This document shows, in pieces, positions 1-8,028 of a stretch of 22,436 nt of DNA. Source of the stretch: Gastranaerophilus sp045639085 (GTDB lineage Bacteria; Cyanobacteriota; Vampirovibrionia; Gastranaerophilales; Gastranaerophilaceae); contig JAZUCM010000115.1 of assembly GCA_045639085.1 (NCBI GenBank), positions 1 to 22,436 of the forward strand. The letters run 5' to 3'. The notes under the pieces are model-generated. The model was given only the letters and a program-made list of their open reading frames with translations. It had not been told where the DNA came from and did not search any database. The position numbers were made by a program, and so were the translations under genes. The first letter of the stretch is position 1, and each line of letters begins with the position of its first letter.

Positions 1-111
1 GATGTTATTGACCTTGTTAATAAATACGTGCTAATCTATAACAATAGGCCACAGTGGAACAAAAATAAACTGTCTCCGTGCAGATACAGAGATTTTTTAT
101 TGGCTGCTTAA
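1..111 (+). CDS. IS3-family transposase (OrfB), 3' end only
   Basis: The window opens inside this gene; 36 codons and the TAA stop at 109-111 are present. The visible residues include YNNRPQW, then KLSPCRYRDF and a final LLAA. This is the conserved C-terminal tail of the DDE integrase (OrfB) of IS3-family elements, where a tyrosine/asparagine/arginine motif is followed by LSPxEYR. The catalytic DDE residues lie upstream, outside the window, so activity cannot be judged. An inverted-repeat-like end follows five bases after the stop, as expected for a complete IS right end. Confidence 0.85.
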   Translation, partial: DVIDLVNKYVLIYNNRPQWNKNKLSPCRYRDFLLAA

Positions 112-115
112 TTTG

Positions 116-140
116 TGTCCAGGTTTTGGGGACCACTTCA
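116..140 (+). mobile_element. right terminal inverted repeat of the IS3-family element
   Basis: Read inward on the minus strand the sequence begins TGAAGTGGTCCCCAAAACC and ends TGGACA. This is the usual form of IS3/IS150-type ends, TGAA near the tip and a CCCC-AAAA core before TGGACA. It starts five bases after the transposase stop. The outer boundary is placed at base 140; the left end and any target duplication are outside the window, so the exact edge is an estimate. Confidence 0.65.
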
Positions 141-154
141 CCACTTCATAACGA

Positions 155-194
155 CTTATTCACTTATTCACCTATTTACTTATTGTCTTATTTT
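155..194. repeat. octamer repeat tract (5 x 8 bp)
   Basis: Five consecutive 8-mers in register: CTTATTCA, CTTATTCA, CCTATTTA, CTTATTGT, CTTATTTT. The tract lies between the IS end and the 3' end of the following minus-strand gene, touching its stop codon. Related octamer tracts occur at 8567-8606 (reverse orientation), 8717-8748 and 22237-22276. Confidence 0.6.
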
Positions 195-1641
195 ACCCAA
201 ACGTTTTAAATCCGCCTTCTACGGCCTTTTGGATGACTTTTTCCACGGCGCTTTTTTCGTTGGAAACAGCGTTGTGTTCGGTGTCGAGTTGTTTAAGTCT
301 TAGTTCTAAATTTTTGTCTTCCGCTTGGATAATCTCTATTTTAGCGTTAATTTCTTCGATTGATTGGTCGTATAATGCTTTGTCATACTCGTATTGGTTC
401 ATTGCGTCTTCGTATGCATCTTGGTCTGTGATAGTGTTTGTCGTAAGCGCATAGGTTTTGTCGCCGATTTTGATATTGATGTAACGCCCTGTAGAATCTT
501 GTTCGATAGCGCAGTTTTCCACGCCCTTGATTTCTTCTACGCGTTCGGCTGAGCCGATTTTGTAGGCCGGGATGTAGGATTGTGAGTTGTTTCTTGAGTC
601 GTAAATAGCGCCTGTAACTTCTTTTTGGTTGTAGAAAATTGGTTCATATTCGCCCGTTGAGGTGTTTTGAACGTAGCGGACGAAGTAGTTGTCAGTGTTG
701 CCGTGGGTTTGATGTAGAAGTTCCAGGTATGCTTGTTCTTCTGTAATTAGATTTGCGATTTGGTCAGCGCTTAGTGAACTTAAATATGGGTCATCTGCGG
801 CTCCTGCGTAGGTAGTAATGCTGTTAACTTGTGATTGTGTCAGATATTTTTTTACCGGGGTTTCTGTCCATATCTCTTTTGTATAAGAACCGTCGGCGTT
901 TGGGGTAACGATGCTGGTTGCGTATTCGGGATCGGGTTCACTCATATCAAAAAGATAAATTAAGACGTTCGGGCTGCTTTCATTAACGCCCGTTTGTACG
1001 ACTTTGTTGCCGTCAGAGTCCAGAGTGTAAAAATTCCCTGTTGCGGTGTCTTTGTAGAGGTGTTCTGCGTATGTGTAGTCAGAACTCATAAGCGCGTAGT
1101 TGAAGTTTCCAATATCTGTTGAATTGCAAGTTGCAACTCCGGGGACTTTTTCAGATTTGTTGATATAATATCCGCCGGAATCGTTGTTGACGGTGTAGGT
1201 CGTTCCGTCCAATGAAATTGAACTTCCGACACTTGTTCCGCCTGCGATTTGGCCAAGGGTTCGGAGTTTTGTGTCTCCGATTTTGTAGACGCTGCCAGCT
1301 GAAATCTCTGTGATTATGCTTGGGGCTGCTGCAACTATAGCAAAATCGTCCGTCCAATTTTTAATATAACTAACTTTGTAGGTTCCCACGTTGTCTGGGT
1401 CTGCAATCAAAGAAGTAATTTGGTTGGTCAAAGCGCCGTCGTTAAAGGTGTAGACGGTTTGGGTATATTGTTCAACGGAAGGCGCAGTCGGAACAGACAT
1501 ACCCAACAAGTCGCTGTAATAAGACGCAGACTTGTTGGAAAGCGCCGTCCGTTGTTGGTTAATCTGTTGGCCTTCGTATTCAATGTTATTCATTCTTGCC
1601 GTCAAGCCCAGAAATCTGGCTTGAGATGCTGCCATACCCAT
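193..1641 (-). CDS. orphan protein with MGMAASQARF N-terminus and C-terminal coiled coil (482 aa)
   Basis: I do not recognise a characterised function. The start at 1641 is supported by GAGGAAA eight bases upstream (minus strand). There is no signal peptide or membrane segment. The N-terminus is MGMAASQARF followed by an amphipathic, Gln/Asn-rich helical stretch; proteins with similar MAASQAR-type starts are, from memory, common in gut Melainabacteria. The middle (about residues 60-400) is Tyr/Thr/Asp-rich and probably beta-structured. Residues about 415-482 form a charged coiled coil ending in FKTFG. A conserved helical start plus a terminal coiled coil is compatible with a secreted or surface-assembled structural protein, but this is inference. 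It lies 94 bp downstream of the metalloprotease-like gene on the same strand and may be cotranscribed with it. Confidence 0.8.
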   Translation of the reverse strand: MGMAASQARFLGLTARMNNIEYEGQQINQQRTALSNKSASYYSDLLGMSVPTAPSVEQYTQTVYTFNDGALTNQITSLIADPDNVGTYKVSYIKNWTDDFAIVAAAPSIITEISAGSVYKIGDTKLRTLGQIAGGTSVGSSISLDGTTYTVNNDSGGYYINKSEKVPGVATCNSTDIGNFNYALMSSDYTYAEHLYKDTATGNFYTLDSDGNKVVQTGVNESSPNVLIYLFDMSEPDPEYATSIVTPNADGSYTKEIWTETPVKKYLTQSQVNSITTYAGAADDPYLSSLSADQIANLITEEQAYLELLHQTHGNTDNYFVRYVQNTSTGEYEPIFYNQKEVTGAIYDSRNNSQSYIPAYKIGSAERVEEIKGVENCAIEQDSTGRYINIKIGDKTYALTTNTITDQDAYEDAMNQYEYDKALYDQSIEEINAKIEIIQAEDKNLELRLKQLDTEHNAVSNEKSAVEKVIQKAVEGGFKTFG

Positions 1642-1735
1642 AATGATTTCCTCAAAATAGTACTATCATGTTTTGTGTCGGCATTTTGAGAGAAATCTTT
1701 AGGTAATAAGGTTAAAATGTTAAGAGTTGTTGCAT

Positions 1736-3061
1736 CTAAGCATAATTCCCGTATGTCCACCATTTGCCGCTCGGAACGGGTTCGTCTGTATAATATGTTG
1801 TAATGTGGTTGGAAATTCCTGATTTTTCGTTTGCACCACTCCATTGGCCTTTGCCGATGCTGTCCAGATAGTCTTCTTCAACTTGGTAAGCGACGTATTC
1901 GCCCCAAGTTACTTCGCTGGTAGGGTGGAAGGATGCGGTAGCGTGGGTTAATTCGTGGATGAGGGTTGCGGTTAAGTCATACCACATTGCGTCTGGTTTT
2001 TCGCAATAGTAGTACTGGTCAAGATAAATTCCGCCGTAGTAGTCATCATATCCGTCCTCGTCTTGATCGTAGAAGAAATCGTCATCCCCGGCCCAATATG
2101 TGCCCGTGTCGTCTAAATAGTATGAATATGCACCCAAATACCAGCCGCCTGTGCTCGGGTCGTATGTTTTGCCTGGATTGAGGTCGGCAAAACCGAGTTT
2201 GTTTTCTGCGATAAGTCTGTTTAATGCGCTGATTTGTTCGGTTAAGCCTACTTGTTCTAAGTATTCTCTCGCTTTTTCGATTGCAAAATTCAGTTTCTCG
2301 CTGGGCGTCATAGTGATAAATTGACTTTGTAAAGAGTCTGAGTATTGTTCGACTTTGTCTGCATATTCGGAAGCAGTCATTTCTTCGCCGATGAAGTTGC
2401 AAATTTCTTCATAAGATAGAGTACCATCGCCGTTTGTGTCAATACTGTTAAAACCCAAGTTAAGACGTCCGAAGAAATTGTCGTTAAATGCATCATTTTC
2501 CCAGTCGTCGCGTTGGGTAAATTCCCAGAGTTGGTCGCGGTTTAGCCCGCTTGTTTTGTCAATTGTTGAGTCAATAGTATTCATGTAGGTAAATAATTCA
2601 TCTACATTGCCGAAGTCAGAGATGAAAGATATGTTACCGGCCGGAGTTGGGGTTGTCGGAGTTTCAGGGGTTTCAGTTCCTCCTGGAGGTTCAGTTCCGC
2701 CACCGGAGCCGCCGCCTGGAGGTGCAGGAAGTAGTCCGTGGTGTAAGTTGTAAATCGTTTGTTTGATTTGGGTTATTTCGGCTTGTGAAAGCGCGGAAAC
2801 AGTTATTGCGTGTTGTTGTAGAAGTTTGGAGTCTGAAACGGCTATAGATATGCGTTTTTCGGAATTGATAGAAGACATTGCAAATTCGTTTGCGATTGCG
2901 TAATCTTCTGATGTTGGAGAAGTGCTTGTCGCCGCGACAGCACTTTCGGCAGTAACCGCTTGTGCCGTTTCTGCCGTTGTCTCACTCTGTGAAAATTTTG
3001 CTTGATCCGCTTGTGCTCGTTTGTAAAGCAACAATTGGAGCATTGGTTCGCCTATTTGCAT
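1736..3061 (-). CDS. putative zinc metalloprotease with EF-hand (441 aa)
   Basis: Probable zinc-dependent protease of unassigned family. Order of parts: residues 1-110, Ala/Gln/Ser-rich helical region without a signal peptide; 113-140, Gly/Pro/Thr-rich linker; 208-219, a canonical 12-residue EF-hand calcium loop (DTNGDGTLSYEE); about 310-345, an Asp/Tyr-rich acidic stretch that may bind more calcium; 369-373, HELTH, matching HExxH, with Glu388 in GEYVAYQ as a plausible third zinc ligand, a gluzincin-like arrangement. GATGAGG precedes the ATG at 3061 by seven bases, and CTCAT-AAG-ATGAG forms a small hairpin overlapping this ribosome site. The gene precedes the MGMAASQARF protein on the same strand; processing of that neighbour is only a guess. 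Absence of an export signal is odd for a calcium-dependent protease and may mean a non-Sec route. Confidence 0.75.
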   Translation of the reverse strand: MQIGEPMLQLLLYKRAQADQAKFSQSETTAETAQAVTAESAVAATSTSPTSEDYAIANEFAMSSINSEKRISIAVSDSKLLQQHAITVSALSQAEITQIKQTIYNLHHGLLPAPPGGGSGGGTEPPGGTETPETPTTPTPAGNISFISDFGNVDELFTYMNTIDSTIDKTSGLNRDQLWEFTQRDDWENDAFNDNFFGRLNLGFNSIDTNGDGTLSYEEICNFIGEEMTASEYADKVEQYSDSLQSQFITMTPSEKLNFAIEKAREYLEQVGLTEQISALNRLIAENKLGFADLNPGKTYDPSTGGWYLGAYSYYLDDTGTYWAGDDDFFYDQDEDGYDDYYGGIYLDQYYYCEKPDAMWYDLTATLIHELTHATASFHPTSEVTWGEYVAYQVEEDYLDSIGKGQWSGANEKSGISNHITTYYTDEPVPSGKWWTYGNYA

Positions 3062-3135
3062 AGTTATACCTCATCTTATGAGTCGACAAATAGGCAATTT
3101 TTCTTTATGCTTTTGAGGTGAAATTTTACAAAAGT

Positions 3136-3474
3136 TTAAGTTGTTTCACAAATTCCAAATGATGAATTAAAGGGTTTTATTACGATGGTAAAACCAAGAA
3201 CTCTTAAAATTTTGGAAAGTGTATCAAAACGAGGGCTGGTTTTGTTTGAAAATATTTTATATAGATTTTGTCTACTTAGATTTGTTTCTTGCGCTAGTTT
3301 TGAAATGCCGCCACGAGCCTCAGCAACTCTCTTTACTGCTTGCATTAAGTGCTCTGTATTGCCGTCAGTTTGGTATTCTTCTAATGCCACTTCCAAATAT
3401 GCAATTGCTTCGCAAGGATCCATTAATTCGTTGTTGAGATATTCGTCCCAAGATATAAGATTATTGTTTTTCAT
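3136..3474 (-). CDS. HigA-type antitoxin, HTH protein
   Basis: Second gene of a type II toxin-antitoxin pair (112 aa). The C-terminal half carries a helix-turn-helix (about residues 55-90) with GISKLAQETNLSRQNLYKIF and then SPRFDTLSKILRVLGF, the pattern of the 'addiction module antidote' HigA-like family. The N-terminal half (ISWDEYLNNEL, EALEEY-like helices) would be the toxin-binding part. The start at 3474 has a strong AAAGGAG six bases upstream, much better than anything in front of the toxin, and the gene overlaps the toxin 3' end by 14 bp. By family precedent it neutralises the toxin and represses the shared promoter; the symbol higA would fit the family but orthology is not shown. Confidence 0.88.
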   Translation of the reverse strand: MKNNNLISWDEYLNNELMDPCEAIAYLEVALEEYQTDGNTEHLMQAVKRVAEARGGISKLAQETNLSRQNLYKIFSNKTSPRFDTLSKILRVLGFTIVIKPFNSSFGICETT

Positions 3475-3799
3475 TGAGTTCTCCTTTGTATGATTTTAAA
3501 TATTCTTTGGCCTTTTTTATGTCTTCAGTTTGGGTTGATTTGTCTCCGCCGGTTAGTAATATTACTAAAATATCTTCATCAATAGTATAGTATACGCGAT
3601 AACCAGGGCCAAAAAACATCCTTAATTCGTTGATGTTTTCTCCGACAGCTTTACAATCGCCAAAGTTTCCATCTGTGAGTCTGTCAATACGAAGTTTTAT
3701 TTTTCTTTGAGTTGTTTTATCTTTAATTGAGTTGAGCCAAGTTATAAACGGAGCTTTACCATTAGCAGTTGTATATATGAAGATTTGATACTTTTTCAT
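3461..3799 (-). CDS. HigB/RelE-type toxin (addiction module killer)
   Basis: Predicted ribosome-dependent mRNA interferase of the RelE/HigB superfamily (Gp49-like, 112 aa). Visible family features are IKDKTTQRKIKLRIDRL, then a Gly-rich loop, the core strand ELRMFFGPGYRVYYT and a terminal DIKKAKEYL helix. I chose the ATG at 3799 rather than 3826. The upstream stretch contains a good promoter (3806-3834) whose predicted start point falls on or beside the 3799 codon, and the extra nine residues do not look like family sequence. No Shine-Dalgarno precedes 3799, implying leaderless or near-leaderless translation. Toxin-first order and overlap with the antitoxin match higBA operons. Confidence 0.88.
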   Translation of the reverse strand: MKKYQIFIYTTANGKAPFITWLNSIKDKTTQRKIKLRIDRLTDGNFGDCKAVGENINELRMFFGPGYRVYYTIDEDILVILLTGGDKSTQTEDIKKAKEYLKSYKGELNEKQ

Positions 3800-3805
3800 A
3801 GCTCT

Positions 3806-3834
3806 ATTGTAACATATTTGCGACAAAATTTCAA
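3806..3834 (-). promoter_or_regulatory. promoter of the toxin-antitoxin operon
   Basis: On the minus strand: TTGAAA (3834-3829), a 17-bp spacer, then TACAAT (3811-3806). The initiation point expected about seven bases further is at 3798-3800, the toxin start codon itself. It is back to back with the queF start region. Confidence 0.7.
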
Positions 3835-3876
3835 GTGCTCATTTTTTTATTATAATTATAAATGCAGGAGAAAATT

Positions 3877-4776
3877 ATGATAAATGAGACAGATAAAATT
3901 GCGGCGACGCATTTGGGCAAACGTGTTAGCGGGAGTGAGTTGTATAATCCGGCGCTTCTGGTCGCTGTCCCGCGGGCTGAAAATAGGCGACAGTACGAAA
4001 TTGATGCTGCGGAGTTGCCGTTTATGGGATGGGATGTTTGGCATGCTTATGAGTTCTCGGCTATGACTCAAAATGGGGTGCCTGTGACTCGTGTGTTGAA
4101 GCTTAAATATAATTGTAATAATGAGTTTCTCGTGGAATCCAAATCGTTGAAACTTTATTTGAATTCGTTTAACATGTCGCGCTACGGGGCTGATATGGCT
4201 GAATGTTTGGCTATTTGTAAAAATCTTATTGAAAAAGATTTGAGTGAAAAGTTAAAAACGACGGTCGAAGTTGCGTTTTTGGATGATAAGTCTGAGCGTG
4301 CTGATATTTTTTCAAACTTTAAAAATCTTATGGACTTTGTTGATGAAAAAGCGCTTAAAGTTGAGAAATTTAACGAAGCACCCGGATTGATTAAAGTTGA
4401 AGATACAGGCATGATGACGGAATATTATTTGAAGTTTGATTCGTTGCGTTCAAATTGTAGGGTTACACATCAGCCGGATTTTGGGGACGCGTTTATTTAT
4501 TATAAATCCCAAAAACATTTTGACGAGGCAAGTTTAATCAAGTATTTAAGTTCGTTTCGCGCGGAATATCATTTTCACGAGGAGTGTTGTGAGATGATTT
4601 ATAAAAGGCTGTATGACTTGCTTGATGAGGATGATGAACTTTTGGTTTGCTGTCTATACACACGCCGTGGCGGAATTGATATTTCTCCGGCACGATGGAG
4701 TAAAAATTGTTGCATGGAGGACGCTTTGTTGTTATTAGACTTGACAAAGTTCGTCAGAAACGGAATTAAACAGTAA
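3877..4776 (+). CDS. queF: NADPH-dependent 7-cyano-7-deazaguanine reductase
   Basis: Reduces the nitrile of preQ0 to the aminomethyl group of preQ1 with NADPH, a cytoplasmic step of queuosine tRNA modification. At 299 aa it is the long two-domain form (E. coli YqcD type). The N-terminal half holds the QueF signature ESKSLKLYLNSFNMSR (residues 87-102). The C-terminal half has NCRVTHQPDFGDAF with the nucleophilic Cys194 and Asp201, the same seven-residue spacing as Cys190/Asp197 in E. coli, then EYHFHEECCE and YTRRGGIDISP. The ATG at 3877 is preferred because AGGAG lies six bases upstream; an in-frame ATG at 3862 would contain that site. A TATAAT at 3851-3856 is a likely -10 box, without a convincing -35. 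The stop is 17 bp before the ldpA-like gene, so the two are probably cotranscribed. Confidence 0.95.
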   Translation: MINETDKIAATHLGKRVSGSELYNPALLVAVPRAENRRQYEIDAAELPFMGWDVWHAYEFSAMTQNGVPVTRVLKLKYNCNNEFLVESKSLKLYLNSFNMSRYGADMAECLAICKNLIEKDLSEKLKTTVEVAFLDDKSERADIFSNFKNLMDFVDEKALKVEKFNEAPGLIKVEDTGMMTEYYLKFDSLRSNCRVTHQPDFGDAFIYYKSQKHFDEASLIKYLSSFRAEYHFHEECCEMIYKRLYDLLDEDDELLVCCLYTRRGGIDISPARWSKNCCMEDALLLLDLTKFVRNGIKQ

Positions 4777-4793
4777 TTATTATAAGAGAAAGT

Positions 4794-5777
4794 GTGAAAA
4801 AGATGTTGCAAGATGTTTTGAAAATGAAAAAAGCTTTTAAGTTAGTTTGTGGTGCGGGCAATGAGGATGCTGTCGAGGTCGAAAAATTGGTGACGATTTA
4901 TTCTCTTGCCGGTTGTAATTTTTTTGATGTTTGCGCTAAGCCGGAAATCGTCGATGCTGCCAAGCGTGGGCTTGAAAGAGCCGGGATAAAGGATGACAGA
5001 TATCTTTGCGTTAGTGTAGGAATCGACGGTGATCCGCATATTACAAAAGCGGTTATTGATAAAGATAAATGTGTAGGTTGTGGAAATTGTAGGAGTGTTT
5101 GCCCGCACGAAGCAATTATTCCCGCGGCTAATAAGTTCGAAGTTAAGAATGAACGTTGTATTGGGTGTGGACAGTGTTTGAAAAATTGTCCTGTCGGTGC
5201 GATTTCTATGGTTTCACAATTGCAGGATTATCGCGAAGTTTTGCCGAAATTAATCGAAAAAGGGATTGATTGTATTGAGTTTCATGCGATTTCTGATGAC
5301 GAGGGAGATGTTGATGAAAAATGGTCGCAAATTCAAGAATATTTTAGTGGTATGCTTTGTATTTCGCTTGACAGATCGGGACTTGGAGATGTGAAATTGA
5401 AAGAGCGTGTTGCGCGGTTAATTTCAAAGCGCGCGCCGTTTTCAACCATAATTCAAGCCGATGGTGTTGCAATGAGTGGGAATGATGATGAATATGGAAC
5501 GACTCTTCAAGCGGTTGCAACGGCACAACTTTTTCAAAACTCTAAAATGCCGGTTTATATTATGATGTCTGGCGGAACTAATACAAAGTCGACGGAACTT
5601 GCGCATTTGTGTGGTGTTAAGCCTCATTGCTTGGCGGTTGGGTCTTATGCCAGAAAAATTGTCAAAGACTACTTGTTGCTTGATAATCTGTTGGATAATC
5701 CTGTAAAATTGGCCGAGGCGGTTAAAATCGCTAAAAATTTGATTGATGTATCGTTGGAGAATATGCAAAATGGTTAG
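4794..5777 (+). CDS. ldpA: LdpA-like double [4Fe-4S] ferredoxin-domain protein
   Basis: Related to LdpA, the cyanobacterial iron-sulfur protein that tunes circadian period to light and redox state. Residues 14-60 (FKLVCGAGNED, then YSLAGCNFFDVCAKPEIVDAAK) match the N-terminal part of that family. Two ferredoxin motifs follow: Cys93/96/99/103 and Cys122/125/128/132, each CxxCxxCxxxCP, binding two [4Fe-4S] clusters. The C-terminal half (about 150-320, with IIQADGVAMSGND and MMSGGTNTKSTELA) resembles the LdpA C-terminal domain. The start is GTG at 4794 with a modest AAGAGA upstream; ATG at 4803 or 4824 remains possible. The 3' end overlaps the HAD gene by 8 bp. No kai genes or phototrophy genes are visible here, so a redox or electron-transfer role without a clock is likely; that is inference. 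Confidence 0.85.
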   Translation: MKKMLQDVLKMKKAFKLVCGAGNEDAVEVEKLVTIYSLAGCNFFDVCAKPEIVDAAKRGLERAGIKDDRYLCVSVGIDGDPHITKAVIDKDKCVGCGNCRSVCPHEAIIPAANKFEVKNERCIGCGQCLKNCPVGAISMVSQLQDYREVLPKLIEKGIDCIEFHAISDDEGDVDEKWSQIQEYFSGMLCISLDRSGLGDVKLKERVARLISKRAPFSTIIQADGVAMSGNDDEYGTTLQAVATAQLFQNSKMPVYIMMSGGTNTKSTELAHLCGVKPHCLAVGSYARKIVKDYLLLDNLLDNPVKLAEAVKIAKNLIDVSLENMQNG

Positions 5778-6525
5778 GCTGAGGGCAAATAATTGGGCGT
5801 TGGATAACGTTGAAACAGTTTTGTTTGACAAAGACGGAACGCTTATTGATTTACATTATTTTTGGGGAAAAATGACGGAGTTACGAGCGCTCGAGGTCAT
5901 AAAACGTTTTTCTTTGCCTCAAGAAATTTTTGAAAAACTGTGCGGTTTTTTAGGTTATGACATCGTGACGGGTAAAATGCTTTCTGACGGCATTACCGCG
6001 CTTTATTCTCGTTCAAAAATTATCGAAATTTTTAATGGGAATTTGCAAGAATTAGGTGTTTTGACAACTCCGGCCGAACTTGCCGAGATTTTTGATTTTG
6101 TCAGCCAAGAGTTTTACAAAGATATGTACCAATATGTGAAACCGATTGATGATGCGATTGAATTTGCCAAAACTCTTTGTTCAAGAGGTTTGCGGCTCGG
6201 TATTGTAACCTCGGATTCTGTTGAATCGACTCACCTTACGCTAGAGAAATTTGGGTGGGAAAATCTTTTCGATGTTGTTGTCGGGCGTGAGTCTTCGGCG
6301 CAAACGAAAGAATGTGGTGCATTGACAATGATTGCTCTAACGCAACTCGGTGCGAATGCCGAAACGACAGTGATGATAGGTGATGCCCCGATGGATTATT
6401 GGGGGGCAAAAAATGCGGGCGTTAAACGAACAATTCTGGTCGCAACGGGTCAACTTCAACCCGGTGATTTGCAAGAATATTCGCCCTATGTTCTCTCGTC
6501 ACTAAAAGAAATTTCTATAGAATAA
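5770..6525 (+). CDS. HAD-superfamily phosphatase, phosphoglycolate phosphatase-like
   Basis: Haloacid-dehalogenase hydrolase of 251 aa with all four motifs: I, VLFDKDGTLID (nucleophile Asp20, acid/base Asp22); II, IVTSDS; III, a Lys in SAQTKECG; IV, VMIGDAPMD with paired acidic residues. A helical cap (about residues 30-125) lies between motifs I and II, the C1-cap layout of Gph/beta-phosphoglucomutase-type enzymes. The substrate cannot be read from sequence. ATG 5770 is chosen over an upstream in-frame ATG at 5743-5748 because GGAG at 5756-5759 is ten bases ahead of it. It overlaps the ldpA-like stop by 8 bp, so translational coupling is likely, and the operon ends at the 6529-6556 hairpin. 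Confidence 0.9.
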   Translation: MVRLRANNWALDNVETVLFDKDGTLIDLHYFWGKMTELRALEVIKRFSLPQEIFEKLCGFLGYDIVTGKMLSDGITALYSRSKIIEIFNGNLQELGVLTTPAELAEIFDFVSQEFYKDMYQYVKPIDDAIEFAKTLCSRGLRLGIVTSDSVESTHLTLEKFGWENLFDVVVGRESSAQTKECGALTMIALTQLGANAETTVMIGDAPMDYWGAKNAGVKRTILVATGQLQPGDLQEYSPYVLSSLKEISIE

Positions 6526-6528
6526 AAA

Positions 6529-6556
6529 AGGCGGATTAGAAAAATCTAATCCGCCT
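6529..6556. terminator. bidirectional rho-independent terminator
   Basis: Perfect 12-bp stem AGGCGGATTAGA / TCTAATCCGCCT with an AAAA loop. There is a T6 run on the minus-strand side and T5 on the plus-strand side. It lies between the convergent HAD and pgi genes. Confidence 0.92.
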
Positions 6557-6574
6557 AATTTTTGGTATTTTAAA

Positions 6575-7873
6575 TTATCCGATTCTTCCCGGAACAACAA
6601 CTCCGCCTTTTAAATTCTTTTTGTAAAATTCAACGTGCGGTTGAAGTACGCTGTCCAAAACTTCCGGCAATTCACGATTTTGCATAATTGCTTCAACGAT
6701 TTCTTGATAACAAGTTGCAAATGCTCTTAACTGAGTTACCGTTCCTGCAGCCGTTGGTGTTAACCCAAGGCCTGAAGTTTCTACGGTTTCAACAAAAGTT
6801 GCGCCGGTAACTTCGTAAGATTTTGAAAGCGCATCGATGTATGCTTTTGCGTTTGATGAGCAAACCCCGTTGTCACTTGGAACAGTGAGCGCAAAAACTA
6901 GTTTGTTTGCCGGGTTAAAGTGTGCTTCTGCTGAATGGTGCATTGCATCAGGAACTTTTGCAACTTGTTTGAGGGTGTCTTTTACTGATTCGTTTTGCAT
7001 TTGTGCATGCCAGTAAACTGTATTTTCAAACATTGAACCCATATATTGATGAACTGATGCCGATATTCCGTTTAATTTTGCATCCGCCCAGAAAATACCT
7101 TCTTTCAATGCGTCGTTGAGTTCCAAATCAGAGGTCAAAGACCAGCTTGAAACTTCTTGTGCTGCTTGAAGCATTGCTGCCATGTCTTCTTTTTTCATGC
7201 CGGCAAATGCAAGGGTGAAAAGAGCGTGATCGTCGAACGCTGAGAATCTTCCGCCAACGTCATCGTGGATGAATAAATCGCCCAACCAGCCATTTTCGTT
7301 AGAAGTTCTTCTTAGTTCGCTTTTTTCTGTGTTTCCGTCAGTAACGGCGATAAAGTGTTTGCTTGCTGATTTTTTTGCTTCTTCTTCTGATTGGCCTTTT
7401 GCTATATATGCATCTTCCAGCATTTTTTGTATTCTCAAAAATCCGTCTTTTGTTTCAAATGTAGAACCTGATTTTGACGCAACCATATAGCAAGAAGATA
7501 AAATATCGTGGCCTAATCTTGTCATAAATCTTTCAAAACTGATAGAATCTACATCTGAGTAGAACACAACTGAGTCGCCGCAAATGTTTAAACCATTGAT
7601 GGCTAACATGTGTTCAACAGTGTGTTTAGAACCGCCGATACCAAGAACGCTCAATCTTGCAACTCCTGATTGGGATTTTAAATTTTCTGCCAAAGAGTAG
7701 ATGTCGTCTAGTCTTTTCAATTGTTCTTGCGGAAGATTAACCCAATTTAAAAATTTCCCCGGCATGTTCGCGCGAGAAGTAAATTCTCCGACAAATTCAG
7801 ATACTTTTGAAGTGTATTTTGTGAAATCAACACCTGAAAATGTGGTTTTTACTGATGAATTTTTTGTTAACAT
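6575..7873 (-). CDS. pgi: glucose-6-phosphate isomerase
   Basis: Interconverts glucose-6-phosphate and fructose-6-phosphate in glycolysis/gluconeogenesis (432 aa, the short bacterial form). SIS-domain features: VLGIGGSKHTVEH (residues 77-88), VASKSGSTFET (131-141, phosphate-binding serines), DDVGGRFSAF (204-213, the PGI signature region) and MHHSAEAHFNP further on. The start at 7873 is supported by AAGGAGAG eight bases upstream; the frame runs open 72 codons further, but that extension overlaps the divergent acetyltransferase promoter and does not look like PGI. A promoter candidate lies at 7903-7932 and a shared terminator follows the stop. Confidence 0.95.
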   Translation of the reverse strand: MLTKNSSVKTTFSGVDFTKYTSKVSEFVGEFTSRANMPGKFLNWVNLPQEQLKRLDDIYSLAENLKSQSGVARLSVLGIGGSKHTVEHMLAINGLNICGDSVVFYSDVDSISFERFMTRLGHDILSSCYMVASKSGSTFETKDGFLRIQKMLEDAYIAKGQSEEEAKKSASKHFIAVTDGNTEKSELRRTSNENGWLGDLFIHDDVGGRFSAFDDHALFTLAFAGMKKEDMAAMLQAAQEVSSWSLTSDLELNDALKEGIFWADAKLNGISASVHQYMGSMFENTVYWHAQMQNESVKDTLKQVAKVPDAMHHSAEAHFNPANKLVFALTVPSDNGVCSSNAKAYIDALSKSYEVTGATFVETVETSGLGLTPTAAGTVTQLRAFATCYQEIVEAIMQNRELPEVLDSVLQPHVEFYKKNLKGGVVVPGRIG

Positions 7874-7902
7874 ACTGTAACTCTCCTTTTTTCTTAATTT
7901 AA

Positions 7903-7932
7903 ATAATACCATGAAGGTAACAAGGTTGTCGG
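7903..7932 (-). promoter_or_regulatory. candidate pgi promoter
   Basis: Minus strand: CCGACA (7932-7927), 18-bp spacer, TATTAT (7908-7903), about 30 bp before the pgi start codon. The -35 match is imperfect. Confidence 0.4.
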
Positions 7933-7944
7933 ATTTGATAAATT

Positions 7945-7973
7945 TTGTTAAGAATAAGCAGAAAGTATTATAT
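7945..7973 (+). promoter_or_regulatory. candidate promoter of the acetyltransferase
   Basis: TTGTTA (7945-7950), 17-bp spacer, TTATAT (7968-7973); divergent from the pgi promoter. Predicted initiation near 7980 leaves a leader of about 50 nt. Confidence 0.45.
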
Positions 7974-8028
7974 TTTTTTAGTATTGTTAGAGAAGGTAAA
8001 ATGTTTGTTTTTGGGGTATTTATTTCGT

